From the NCBI GenBank assembly GCA_033980235.1, contig CM067076.1, positions 34,372,883 through 34,436,882 on the forward strand: a stretch of DNA of 64,000 nt, written 5' to 3'. A model generated the notes under the pieces. The model saw nothing but the letters and a program-made list of their open reading frames with translations. It was not told where the DNA came from and made no database searches. How positions within the stretch are numbered: the first letter of the stretch is position 1; each line of letters opens with the position of its first letter. Position numbers and translations under genes: made by a program. Below, piece by piece: positions 22,604-34,554 of the stretch. This DNA comes from Diadema setosum. Its lineage: Eukaryota > Echinodermata > Echinoidea > Diadematoida > Diadematidae.

Positions 22604-23504
22604 AAAAAACACAAGCTGATGATTATCTCGATGGCTATGAGTGCTGTTATTTTGATAACTGCCCACTCTATGACATCAAGTGGAAGCATCAGACACCATT
22701 TGACTGCAGGAACTGAGGGTACTGTCACATTCAATGTTCCATGGACTCCCCGCGAAGACTTAATTCCTTTCTTTACTATCAGATTTTTGTCTGAGAGGCG
22801 TGCTTTTTCAATTTTGACCAACCTAAATAAGGACGGATTTAAGTCTCAAAACCAGTATGAGCGTTTTAAAGTTAGCTATACAGTAGATGACAGTAGTGTG
22901 CATGTAATTGTTCAAATATCAGACGTCTCAATTGAAGATACAGGTGTTTATGTACTGATACTGCCGGCTGTTGATGTGGGAGCTGAAAATGTCATTAGAG
23001 TAGAGAAAGGGGTTGAGGTACATCAAGCTCTTGGTAAAGCTCAATGCGGTATACATGAGGCCTCTGCCAGATATTCCCACCATTACGCAGTACTTTGTTT
23101 CCTGCCGGGCCGTCGCCGGCAGAGGAAATGCCAGCTTGACTTGCATTCAGGATGGAGTAGAAGTGCCCTACAAGGGAAATATTCATAATGACGGCTACCA
23201 CGTTCATGGTAGCTTCTGGGTGAGATTAGATGAAAGCCCTGTCTTCTGCTGTTCACATGATGAGAACACGCTCATAGATCATAGTACATGTAATGATTAT
23301 ATTTGGCCTCTCCATTCATCTACAACTGAGGGTAGTGAGGTTAGTGTGTTTGAGGAGGGTTTGTCCGTATCCAAAACCAAAGTAGACATACATGAGAACA
23401 ATGCTTTATCTGAATCTAGTTCTTATAGTTCTTATTTCCATGCCAACATTTGGTTTATTTGTGTCATGATTGTTTTTTTTTCTCTGTACCTCTTAATACT
23501 GTAG
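22604..23504 (+). pseudogene. two-Ig-domain paralogue with a frameshift
   Basis: Paralogue of the gene at 12,455. Met at 22,619 starts a signal peptide (MIISMAMSAVILITAHS). The V-set-like domain (GTVTFNVPW, QYERFKVSYT, IEDTGVYVLIL) again has no canonical Cys pair. At about 23,090-23,098 the copy has 4 extra nt relative to the intact gene, between the codons for HYA and VSCRAVAG. The first frame then ends at 23,188. The second frame is open to 23,504 and holds the second Ig domain (SLTCIQDGVEVPY, ESPVFCCSHD, STCNDYIWP) and a hydrophobic end (IWFICVMIVFFSLYLLIL). Either a pseudogene, an assembly error, or a truncated one-domain product. Confidence 0.7.
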
Positions 23505-23599
23505 CTATTCGTTCCTACTCAGCACATTGCGTTTTGTGTATAAAGTGAAATAACAAATTATGTTTCAACTGTAAAAAAAAAAAAAAAAGAAGCATGACT

Positions 23600-23857
23600 T
23601 CAGTAATCGAAATAGGGGAAAAGTGTGTGTCTTTATTCACTATTATTTTTGTGTTCCATATCATTGATTGTCATATTGGAAAACAATGGGGACTTCCCTT
23701 TATTCGTAGTTTTATACAAACACATTGTTCGGATGAACACACTGTAAGTTTTTATTGCCTTGAAAATAAAAAGAAATGACTGTATTTCAGTTGTAATATA
23801 TATTCAATGCAGGAAATTCCAAATAAATTCATTTGAATTGAATTGAATTGAATTAGG
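23600..23857 (+). mobile_element. LINE tail fragment
   Basis: AATAAATTCATTTGAATTGA with (ATTGA)n at 23,834-23,857, the same kind of tail as at 15,680. The body upstream is too short to identify. Confidence 0.35.
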
Positions 23858-24059
23858 ATTTGCTAAAAACAAACAAACAAACAAAGAAAAATTAGGATGA
23901 ACTGAATCACTTTGCAAGGTGTGATGAGGGTGGTATGCCCTATCTCTGTATTTTTATGGCATTTTCAGCGAAGTTCAGCGATTAGGAATGCATAGTGTCT
24001 ATAATATACATAGAGAGAAAACAGGATGCAGTTTATGGGTTTCAGGGAGTTTGACCAGA

Positions 24060-24310
24060 TTAAACGGGTGCACGTCATGAGACCGACACTCGCGAGTCAT
24101 ACAGCCCACGAGTCATACAGCTCACAAGTCAAACAGTCCATGCATGAATTGTACAGCTCACGAGTCATACTACAGCCCGTTAGTTCGACACTAAAGCTAG
24201 CAAGGCCCACGAGACCGCATTAAGCCCTGTGTTGTATGTGTCGAACTCGTGGGTTGTTTATAATTATCTAGTGCCGAATTCGTGGGCTGTATGACTCGTG
24301 GGTATCGGTC
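24060..24310. mobile_element. small foldback element of the TCGTGGGCT family
   Basis: Begins gtgcacgtcatgagaccgac and ends with the near complement (atcggtctagtggga). The interior repeats gagtcatacagcccac and its complement. Same terminal sequence as at 1,022. Partial words of the family also appear at 29,390-29,470. 24,310-24,705 shows nothing else. Confidence 0.6.
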
Positions 24311-24704
24311 TAGTGGGATGACCCCGATTAAACTTGGTGCCAATCAATGATCGATTTGGTGATTTTAATCACTACTTAATCTCATTCGCATTTCCTCAAA
24401 ATGTCACCTAACTAATATTCCTCGTTTTTGTTAATTTCGCTCATTTTGTATGTCACGAATGTTAGATATTGGGGACGTAATCAAGATTGTATAGCTTACA
24501 ATTCATGATGTAAACTGCAAATCTATTATTGTCCTGGTGTGATGGACTGGACATGCCTCTTAACATATTTTTGTATTTGTATAACTGTGTTTTGTCTTCC
24601 TTTATAAAAGAGATAATATTATCATAGATAATAATCATTTTGACACTTGTCAATATACAACGCTAGATAAGCCATTGCCTTACGTAATATCAATAGGCCG
24701 TAAT

Positions 24705-24720
24705 ATACCGATGACAAGGT
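24705..24720. other. right inversion breakpoint
   Basis: From about 24,712 rightwards the sequence (aaggtctatgaat and on) matches the unit 2 intron from 44,338. The left breakpoint copy ends at the base equivalent to about 44,325. The two pieces are therefore neighbours in the unbroken intron, within about 15 bp. Confidence 0.65.
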
Positions 24721-24868
24721 CTATGAATATCTATCCCTTTAGAAAGCTGAAAAAACACCACCAAAAAAAAAATAATATTCCATCAGGCTAGTCAAAATGA
24801 TTATGTAGCTAGAGAGTGGACGTTTCAAAGAAAGATTCAGTATAAATATGTAAAGTGATATAACTGAC

Positions 24869-25076
24869 CATCCCTGTGTACTCCACCGTGGGTGAGATCG
24901 GAAGGTGCTGCCTGCTTGTCCTGTCCAGTATTGTACAAGGTGCCCTGTAGAGATCTGACATGGGGCCGAGTCAAAGTGGGCTTGTCAATCTCGTAGACGA
25001 CAGTGTCGTACTTTCGCCCAAATTTGCTGCAGTTCTTAACGTTAGGTTTGTAGTCAATCATTTCTTGTTGTATGAC
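24869..25076 (-). CDS. spectrin-repeat exon B, unit 3; last exon in collinear order
   Basis: 208 nt. VIQQEMIDYKPNVKNCSKFG opens the exon; it ends GGVHRD plus one base at donor gtcagt (phase 1). The next exon of the pattern is not found on this strand downstream. Without it the transcript must join another phase-1 acceptor or read into the intron, where a stop follows at about 24,837. Its intron is homologous to the unit 2 B-C intron only down to about 24,712. Confidence 0.75.
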
Positions 25077-25281
25077 CTACAAGGGATAGGAGGAAGCTGG
25101 CGTTAAATAACATTAAATTGTGACACCAACATCAACAGGTTCTAAAAATCAAAACATAATGAAAACAACATTGCAAGGTATCGCGCCTGTTCAAAAACTC
25201 GCTGTAACGTCCATGCACTGCAAGATTAATTTAGCCCTTTCTGCACTGTATTCTATTTATCTAAACTACTGAACTGTGTAC

Positions 25282-25441
25282 CTTGACGTCCTCTAGTTGT
25301 ATCTGGACGGTGGGCAAGTCTTTAGCGCTGACCGGCAGCTGACCAATTTTCCCTTCAATGTCACTCAGCCACTGGGTTATTTCGCAGAGGTGGTCCCTGT
25401 ATTTCTTCTCTGCGTCACGTTTGCGCTTGAACTCCATGTTC
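25282..25441 (-). CDS. spectrin-repeat exon A, unit 3
   Basis: 160 nt. Acceptor ccacag, split codon AG/G, then NMEFKRKRDAEKKYRDHLCE, the Trp anchor ITQWLSDIEGKIG and the linker LPVSAKDLPTVQIQLEDVK at donor gtacac. The length and phases match units 1 and 2, showing that a third unit begins here. Confidence 0.77.
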
Positions 25442-26009
25442 CTGTGGAACGGGAGACTTTGTTGTTATCTCTTTTGCATATGATCTTTTTTGTTTTGTTT
25501 TAAGGTATTGCAAGTGATATAATCAATCTGTAAAAATGCAAACCAAAGATATGTTCGTAACTACTCTTCTCTAAACCACGTTAAATGTGCTTCATGTTCG
25601 TGTCCTGTGTCACACGTCAGTTTGTGATGAAACATGCAATGAAAAAACTTCCTGTCGTATCAACTCGACCAAAATAATATCTGATGAAGATGTCAAATAC
25701 AATTAAAATGTCTATCAGAATGCCTCTTGAAATGACAGCATTGCTTTTCATGCAATGGATCTGATATGTACACCATATCTAAGAATAAAGAGATGTGTAA
25801 TTACCTATGGTGCGAATAATTTTGACACAATTATGAGAATTGGAGAATATATTCTTTTCTTTTCTTTGTAAGACTGGAGTGTCATCAGTGTTGTCAGAGT
25901 TGTCAAGTTTTTGGTCGACCTCCACATTTTCAAAGCAAGCTTTGCTGATCATTTTGATAAGGAACAATTCAAAGCAAGCAACGGCACAGTTCTCTCAAGT
26001 GTTGCGTAC

Positions 26010-26176
26010 CTCTTTTTGACATCTTCCTCAAAGTCCAGGTAATTCCTGTCCATGTTTCTAACAACTGCCGTGACGTAGGAAGTGTCGGTGAACTTCGTAT
26101 CGGAAAGGAGATCCCCCGTCATCTTGTGGATATGATCGCACTGAGCCTTGTGGGCTTCATGGCGATTGCCAATGTC
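26010..26176 (-). CDS. spectrin-repeat exon I, unit 2
   Basis: 167 nt, DIGNRHEAHKAQCDHIHKMT then a stretch ending YLDFEEDVKKR with a split last codon at donor gtacgc (phase 2). The first base of exon A3 completes it (AG/G). The intron upstream contains a private 600-bp MITE. Confidence 0.76.
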
Positions 26177-26239
26177 CTAGAAGGTTGCATAAGCAGGCAA
26201 TGACGTATAAAAAGTGTACCAATTTAAAGAGAAATTTAA

Positions 26240-26839
26240 AGGGGAAATCAAGTCCAAATATAAGTTAGTCTGATAAGAAAGAGTAAAATATTATGAGTTC
26301 AACGGTATAAATTTGATCGGAGTCGCATGAAAAACAAGGAAGTTATGACATTTTGAAGTTTCGCTATTTCGGGGAAAACAGTTCTTGAACAGTCAATATG
26401 AATAATATGCAAATGGCAAAGTGAGCATGTCATTCCCTCATTATAATTTGTACATAAAAATTTGAAATTTCCAGTTTTTCATTCAAATGCAATTATGCCC
26501 GAGGCTCAAATCCTCATAACTGATCACTATTCTGAAGTTATTCAACCAGGAATAACTCGACTTCATTAACACACTTCAATGACAGAAACATTGAACTTTC
26601 GTAATTTTTTTTTTTTTGTACACTATCAATGCAAAATTGTGAGAGTATGACAGGGTTAGCTCACTCATATGCATATCCATACCCACTGTATAAGAACTGT
26701 TTTGGAGAATTAAGTATCAAAACTTCAAAATTTCATAACTTCGTTATTTTTTTCCGTTTTCAGTCAAATTCTTACCATTGAACTCGTAAAATTGTACTCT
26801 CATTTATCAGACTTACTTATATTTGGACTGGATTTCCTC
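26240..26839. mobile_element. 600-bp MITE private to unit 2
   Basis: Ends AGGGGAAATCAAGTCCAAAT and the complement of TTTGGACTGGATTTCCTC, with inverted homology reaching inward for over 100 bp. Flanked by TTTAA (26,235) and TTCAA (26,840). The matching intron of unit 1 has one TTCAA (45,863-45,867) and no element. Confidence 0.78.
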
Positions 26840-27237
26840 TTCAAGGAATGAATGCGAATGATTCAAATTCACATCTGCAGTAGTGGGTTTTTTATTCTTT
26901 GTAAATGTTCAGGAAATTTTGTAAAGAATTGAAAATTACTTCAACGTTTAAGTATCATACAAAGACACGCATCAAACATATATCAAAGCTTTTCAATAGG
27001 AGTGACCTATGAAAGGAGATTAAAATCAAATCGTATGTTTCTGAAAATTGTTGATGTCCATTGGCACAAACAACTTTAAGTAGTTTTCTTTCCTACAGAA
27101 AAAAAGCTATATATATTGATGATACATGAAATGAAACCCCAAAGCTGAAAAAAATCACGATTTTTTCATGGATTTATTTTTCATCTGTTTCCACTCTATA
27201 CGGCAAATTATGGATAAATAGAAAAAAAAATCCTTAC

Positions 27238-27555
27238 CTCTAGGATGTTAGCAGTGTCGGTCACATCCTGCATCATCAACCCAACCGACTCCAACGTCCA
27301 TAGATCAGGGAGGAGCCAGTCCTCAAAGTCGTCCACTTCCTCCTCAAAGTCAGTCAGCATCTTGGTAAGGGCAAGGAGGTGCTCGCTGTGGCTGCGGGCG
27401 GCAGACTTCACATTGCCATAGCGATCATTGACAGCCTTCAGCTTGTCTTGAACCAGCTTGGCCTCGCTTAGTGAGGCGGTCGCCATTAGCTCTGTGGCAG
27501 CATCATTCATAGACTTAACAGTCGTATGATGGCTGGTGATATCCTCCTCGAAGAC
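27238..27555 (-). CDS. spectrin-repeat exon H, unit 2
   Basis: 106 codons. Acceptor gttaag (unit 1 has tttag) precedes VFEEDITSHHTTVKSMNDAA. The exon continues KAVNDRYGNVKSAARSHSEH, with the Trp anchor DDFEDWLLPDL, and ends VTDTANILE at donor gtaagg. Phase 0 on both sides. Confidence 0.81.
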
Positions 27556-27595
27556 CTTAACACAAGAAAAATTTTAAGATATATCAGGAATAAGA

Positions 27596-27628
27596 CATGT
27601 AACCCCCCCCCCCAAAAAAAAAAACCAC

Positions 27629-27661
<33 letters not shown>

Positions 27662-27665
27662 ACCA
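27596..27665. repeat. C-run and CA microsatellite in intron G-H
   Basis: C9 then A-run, then (CA)n to 27,660. Unit 1 has the corresponding C-run/CA tract at 46,621-46,655. Confidence 0.85.
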
Positions 27666-28021
27666 AAGAATTCCAGTTTGCAATTCTCCCCAGTTAAAAG
27701 CAGATTATTCATTTCATTATTTAAGATATATCAAGTGAAACATCTTTGTAACTGTTTGGGTAGTTTGCGATTTGCTCTCTCGAAGTGAGTCAAAAGTCGG
27801 AAAAGATTAGAATCTAATTTTGTCCAAAAGTTGATTTTTGAGACCTTAGCTTTTTAATGATGTAGGGTTCTACAATAGGCATGTTAGACAGGCGTTGCAG
27901 ATATAGAGCGGAAATAATGAATGTCATAATATTGTCTTTTTAACCAATTTTGACCTTTGACCGTGAGCATGCAGGCCATAAGTTGATATACTTTAAGCGC
28001 AGCGTCGTCCACTTATACGTA

Positions 28022-31000
28022 TAGTCCAATCAAAATATGAAAAAAAGGGGGTCAACCCAAAACAAATTCCAACAGAAACAATTCCACCTGCGTTTAACCT
28101 GGAAGAGCTATCAAAACAATATATTAAAAGTTCCCTAAAATTTGAGTGGTGGATCAATGCCTAATTTGCATAAATTCAAAATGGCCGCATCTTTGGACAT
28201 AAAACCCATAGAAAGTCAGTTCTTGTGTCTAAACCTATGTTTTTGCGGTCAAGGAATACAATTATGACATCAGTAGTGACTTAAAAGTATTCCTTTGTGC
28301 AAAATTTGCTGTAGTACCTACATTCAGGAGTAAGTCACTGAAAATTTGCATTAAATGTACATATAATTATTCAAATAACTTAGATATGAATACACTTACT
28401 TTTATTACACGTGTACATACAACCTGCACAATGTTGATTGTGATGTCTGTATCTACTAAGTCAAGGGCAAAGAACGTTAACATTTCACAACCTAAATGAT
28501 TATCTTTACACCTAAGCCTGCGTGAATTTGTAAGTACTGTAACACCTATAATTTCCTCAAATAAAGCCTCTGAACATTAATCAATGTAAACAGTATCAAA
28601 CAGAATCAGTTGTCACTCAACTTTAACTCCAAATTAGCATCCATGTGTGCTCAATAGGTACACTAATGGAAAATTTTGAATTGTTTGAAACATCTCATAT
28701 TTGCATACAATATGAGAATTTGTCTTAATGTTTAATGCAAACATGCAATTGATTTTTTTTTTGCGTGGATATTGTTTTGTCGTATTTTGGTGCCTTGTCA
28801 TTCAATGACTTTCTGAACAAGAAACACATGGGTTGAGAGCCCCCCAGTATCTCAAGTTTACCTTCCATGCAGTCTTGCAGACTATTACATAGGGGAGAAC
28901 ACACCAAAGTTGGAAGCCTTTGGAGACCTCCAGGGCCAAGGGAGACATGACATTCATAATTATGTTTTTATTCTATGACACTGGCGAAAACAAACACCTA
29001 CCAAAGTTGTAAAAAAAAAAAAATGTGATCATGCGCGTTTCCACAAAGAAGATCAAAACTTTAAAGTGGTCCTCAATAAATTATTCCTGGCTGCGGCCAG
29101 AAGAGGACACCCCTGAATCTGCCATGAAACACTTGAAAGTACTCTCAATAGTGTAGACCCCCAACCCCCCCCCCCAAAAAAAAAAAAAAAAAAAAAGATA
29201 TGTGAAGATAATGAAAGTGTGAAAATTGGTCCCTAATTTGGTTCGGATCCGAAGGGGATCATCCCTGGATCTGTTCTCCTGCTTTAAACATTTGGGTTTT
29301 TTCCACGAGTCAATGAGGACAGCATTAAAAAACAAAGGGTCTTCGGTCTTCCTTGCTTTAATAATTCTGTGTCAAACTTAAAAGGCTTGTTTGCGTTGTG
29401 TCGGAATCGTGGGCCTTATTTGTCTAGTGTCAAGTTCATGGGCTCTATGACTCTTGGGTTTGAATTTGTGACATGCGCAAAAAAAAAAAAAAAATCTTGA
29501 GAGAAAAAGAGAGACACACGCAGCCATCTACAGCGGGAAAACTACAAACTCTGGATTGAGGGCAGGAAATTTTGAGAAAACAGTCTCAAAGCGGCCCGTA
29601 TCAACCGCTGAAAGAAGTAGCGTTAGAGTCTCTGTTTTTCTAAAAGCATAAGTGCTTTGAGCAAATATATTAGTAAATGTACTCGTAAGATTGTTTATGG
29701 CAGATTTAGGGGTGATCCCCTTTGGGCCTGTACTACAGTAACTTAGGGGCCAATTTTCACACTTTCATCATTTTTACAAAAAGTGTGGATTTTTTTTTTC
29801 TACCGAACTTGGCAGGTGATAGAATATCATATTATTTAGTCACAAGGGTACCATGAACCTCACAGGGACTCCAAGATGCCCCAAATCCCCCAAATTAGGG
29901 AATCCTAATCATTTTTTCCGTATAGAATCAGAAATGAGTAAAAGGATAAAGGCCAGGATTACAGGGACCCTGTACTGTAGAAGATTCATTAGGGACCAGT
30001 TTTAAGTTTTGATCTTTTTGGAAATGCATGATCACTCTACAGACTTGGCAGGTGTTTTCGCCAGTGTCATGAAATAAAAGCATAATTATTGATGTCATGT
30101 CTCCCCGGGCCCTGGAGATCTCTAAAGGCTTCCAGCTTTGATGTGTTCTGCCTAGGTAAAGGTCCGCTAGACTCCATGCATGGAAGGTAAACTTGAGATA
30201 CTCAGGTGAGCTCTAAAGACATGGGTCTCTTGTTCAGAAACACATTGAGTGACCAAGGCACCAAAATATGACAAAAACATCTACTACAATGTATACCAAA
30301 CTCATGTAACTTTTGTATATATCAACTCATAGATAAGCATGCTCATAATGAATGTACCCCTCTTCTTACCTTAAAAGTATTGTGTAGTTACAAATATGCA
30401 TTAAACATTTCAAAGATTTCAATTTTTCTGTACCTATTGGGCACACTTGGAAGCTAATTTGAAGTTAAACATGAAAAACGGTTCTGTTCAACACTGTTTA
30501 CATTGATTAATGTCCAGAGGCTTTATTTGAGGAAATCATGGGTGGTAAAGTAGGCCCAAAAGTACTTGCAAATTCATGGAAATTCATGCAACTATAGGTA
30601 TAAGGATGTTCATTAAGATTGTGAAATGTAAATGTTCTTTGCCCTTGAATTAATAGATATAGGCATCACAATCAACATTGTGCAGGTTGCATGTATATGT
30701 ACATCCTAAAAGTAGAAAAGTATTCATATTAGAGATTTGAAAAAAAAAAATTTATATGTATATTTATACAGATTTTCAGTGACTTACTACTGAATGTAAA
30801 TATTGCACCAATTATTCCTGACAGTGAAGATAAGGGACATAAAGGAACCCACTTACGGATGAAATAATCAGGAAGAGGGGCATGTGCAAGCCATATGGCA
30901 GCCATTTTGCATATAGTTATATGCATATATATGCAAATTATGTATACAGGAATGCTTTTTAAGTTACAACTGACATCATAATTGTGTTCCTTGACGTGAA

Positions 31001-31400
31001 AAACATAGGTATAGACTCCAGAATTTACTTTCTACAGGTTTTATGTACGGAAATATTAAAAGGCCATTATGGCGGCCATTTTGGATGCGTTTATATGCAA
31101 ATATATGCAAATTAAGTACAAAGGAATGCTTTTAAGTCACTACTGATGTCATAATTGTATTCCTTGACCTAAAAAAAACATAGGTTTAGACACAAGATCG
31201 GACTTTCTACGGGTTTTATGTCCCAAGATATAAGCATAAATAGGTTAGATGGCGGCCATTTTGAATTTATGCAAATTAGGCATTGATCCACCACTCGAAT
31301 TTTAGGGAACTTTTAATATGTTGTTTTGAGGGCTCTTTCAGGTTAAATGCAAGTGGAATAGTTTCTTTTGCAATTTGTTTTGGGTCATTCCATATTTTGA
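28022..31400. mobile_element. 3.4-kb foldback element
   Basis: The arms are complementary from the outside (28,030 ttgagtggtggatcaatgcc region against 31,290) through the middle (28,800-28,960 against 30,060-30,250) to the loop near 29,290-29,700. The right arm carries three tandem copies of a segment with ggcggccattttg; the left arm has one (aaatggccgc). No coding sequence seen. The unit 1 intron is empty near 46,997. Confidence 0.65.
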
Positions 31401-31414
31401 CTGGACTAGTAGAC

Positions 31415-31540
31415 ATGTTATCATGGGCGGAAATCCCGGGGGGGATGGGGGGGATATATCCCCCCCTGAAATGGAGGAGGGGGGGATGGCCTGTACAATC
31501 ATCCCCCCCTGAATTTTGAGGGGAAAAAATGGAGGAAGCA
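31415..31540. repeat. G-rich short repeat
   Basis: gggcggaaatcccggggggg followed by blocks of G6-7 and C6-7 able to pair with each other. It may be the left end of a larger unit that includes the satellite and ends near 34,125. Confidence 0.4.
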
Positions 31541-32289
31541 GAAATGTGATTGTATCAATTTTGGCATAATGCATGACGTTTGTACGCCGGCCTTCAGACA
31601 GGTAACAGAGCTGAACAGTATTCTATCTTGTAGGGAAATGTATAATTTTCTCAAGCGCTCGCTCGCTTCGCTCGCTCGCGAAGAAAGTAACATCGACATA
31701 CACTGTAAGATATGGCTCAGGCGTTGACAACGTCAAATAGTATAGGTCTACATGTAAACATGCTATGACGCGAGTGACTTGGGACCATCTGCAAAATATG
31801 TACGAAAACATACAAACAAACAATAACAACAACTTTATCGCCATAATTGAATCCCCTCCATTTCCTGAATCATTCCTGAGAAACGACAGTGTCTGATGAC
31901 TCAGTCAGGATATATCTATGGACATACCAAGGGAAGATCAGGGACGTCGAATCTATGGGGGGCAAAGGGGCATTTGCCCCGCCCCAAAGGAAGTGTTTAG
32001 ACAGACAAATTATTTATCCCCCAAGCAATTCCCGAGATGAGGACAAATCTCGAACTTTCTTAATGGAAAATTGTCCAAATATCGCCAGAACTATGCACCA
32101 GATCGTTGTATTGCAATCATGAACATGCAAAAGGTCCGCTATAAGATAAGGGATAAACTTTGTACACTTTTGACATAGACGTATATTCCCTAATTTATCA
32201 AAGAGTGTGCAGCAGATCTTTCACTTAACAAAAGCAACTTAATATGTATAGAGGCGTCGATGGGGGGGGGGATGGTTCTCAAATAAAAG

Positions 32290-34000
32290 TGGGACAAACA
32301 AAAGCGAAAAATATAGCTACAAACGGCAGTTTTTGGAGTGTAAAATGATAAAATTTTAAAGCTCGCTCGCTCCGCTCGCTCGCATTTAACCGCTATGCCA
32401 TTCTCCTGATGTTGCTGCCAGTGATTGTCAGCAGGTGCATCCAGTGCGCCCCCTTAATTTCCAAAGCGAAAATATAGCTACAAACGACAGTTTTTAGGAC
32501 TGGAAAATGTCAAAATTTTCAAGCTCACTCGCTTCGCTCGCTAGCATTTAATCAGTATGCCATTCTCCTGATGTTGCTGCCAGTAATTGCCGGCAGTTGC
32601 GCCCGGTGTGCCCCCTTAATTTCCAAAGCGAAAAAATACAGCCACAGACGGCAGTCTTTGGACTGTAAAATGTCAAAATTTTCAAGCTCGCTCGCTCCGC
32701 TCGCTCGCATTTAACCGCTATTCCATTCTCCTGATGTTGCTGCCAGTAATTGCCGGCAGTTGCACTCGGTGTGCCCCCTATGGGTAAATTTCCAAAGCGA
32801 AAAAGTATAGCTACAAACTGCAGTTTTTAGACTGTAAAATGTCAAAATTTTCAAGCTCACTCGCTCCGCTCGCTCGCATTTAATCGCATTGCCATTCTCC
32901 TGATGTTGCTGCCAGTGATTGTGAGCAGGTGCGCCCCCCTTAATTTCCAAAGCGAAAAATATAGCAACAAACGGCAGTTTGGGGACTGTAAAATACCAAA
33001 TTTTTGAAGCTCGCTCGCTTCGCTCGCTCGCATTTAATTATTATTCCATTCTCCTGATGTTGCTGCCAGTAATTGCCAGCAGTTTTCGCCCGGTGCGCCC
33101 CCTTAATTTCCAAAAGCGAAAAATATAGCTACAAACGGCAGTTTTTGGACTGTCAAATGTCAAAATTTTGAAGCTCGCTCGCTTCTCTCGCTCGCATTTA
33201 ATCATTATGCCATTCTCCTGATGTTGCTGCCAGTAATTGCCAACAGTTTTTGCCCGGTGCGCCCCCTTAATTTCCAAAGCGAAAAAATACAGCCACAAAC
33301 GACAGTTTTTGGGACTGGAAAATGTCAAAATTTTCAAGCTCATTCGCTTCGCTCGCTCGCATTTAATCATTATGCCATTCTCCTGATGTTGCTGCCAGTA
33401 ATTGCCAGCAGTTTTCGCCCGGTGCGCCCCCCCCCCCCCTTAATTTCCAAAGCGAAAAAATACTAGTACAGCCACAAAGGACATGTGGGACTGTAAAATA
33501 TCAAAATTGTCAAGCTCACTCGCTTCGCTCGCTCGCATTTAATCGTTATGCCATTCTGATGTTGCTGCCCGATTGCCGGCAGTTGCGCCCGGTGTGCCCC
33601 CATAATTTCCACAGCGAAAAAATACAGCCACAAACGGCAGTCTTTGGACTGTAAAGTGTCAAAATTTTCAAGCTCGCTCGCCCCGCTCGCTCGCATTTAA
33701 CTGCTATGCCATTCTCCTGATGTTGCTGCCAGTAATTGCCAGCAGTTGCGCCTGATGCGGCCCCCCTTAATTTCCAAAGCGAAAAAGTATAGCTACAAAC
33801 GGCAGTTTTTAGACTGTAAAATGTTAAAATTTTCATGCTCGCTCGCTCCGCTCGCTCGCATTTAATCGCTATGCCATTCTCCTGATGTTGCTGCCAGTGA
33901 TTGACAGCAGTTGCGCCTGGTGTGCCCCCTTAATTTCCAAAGCGAAGAATATAGCTACAAACGGCAGTTTTTGGACTGAAAATGTCAAAATTTTCAACGC
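32290..34000. repeat. satellite array, about 165-bp unit, 10-11 copies
   Basis: The palindrome-like core CTCGCTTCGCTCG recurs near 32,361, 32,520, 32,683, 32,851, 33,008, 33,172, 33,337, 33,511, 33,670 and 33,838, spacing 157-174 bp. Between cores are ccattctcctgatgttgctg and aatttccaaagcgaaaa. The minus-strand frames here are copies of the unit, not genes. A degenerate core also lies at 31,655. Confidence 0.85.
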
Positions 34001-34554
34001 AAAGAGATTTCACCGTAGGAGGGGGAAACCCCCCTACCATACCCTCCCCCCCCCCTCGCTTGATTCGTTCCCTCACATAACCGCTCCTCCTAAGATCAAA
34101 TTCTGTCTACGCCGATGATAGGCCCCATTATTTAGTAGGCCTTCACAGTGATGTCGCACAGAAAGAGCTGAAGTACCACGATTTTGTCATTCAATAATAT
34201 ATTGTGAATATTCCATTTTCTTATTGTTTTTTTTTTAAGAAAAGGAAACAAAATTTTCACCACAAGTAAGCACCAGATCGCTGAATTTCAGGTCTGAAAA
34301 TGCAAAATCTTCCTCGTGTGGGAGAGGGATACCCCCCCCCCCCCATACACACAGTTCCCCCGTTCGGTCGTTCCGCTCCCTCTCACAGATATTTCCAAAA
34401 AAAAAAGTTTTCATACTTTTAAGGTCTGATTTTCCGCCGAAAGTCGTCTGACGAGCAAAAAAAAAAAAGCAACAAGAACAAAAAGTCTTTATGTTGTTGC
34501 TGCCACTTTTCTCCCACTTTATATTTCATGCAAAAGAGTGGGGCATCCGATCCC

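Noticed and set aside
24060..24310. Possible direct cause of the inversion by recombination between the foldback copies at about 1.0 and 24.1 kb
   Set aside because: The mapped breakpoints (5,597 and 24,712) lie hundreds to thousands of bases from these copies, so I keep it only as a loose possibility.
32711..33836. Series of minus-strand frames with CERAERVSLKILTF-type sequence
   Set aside because: They are translations of the satellite unit and change frame from unit to unit.
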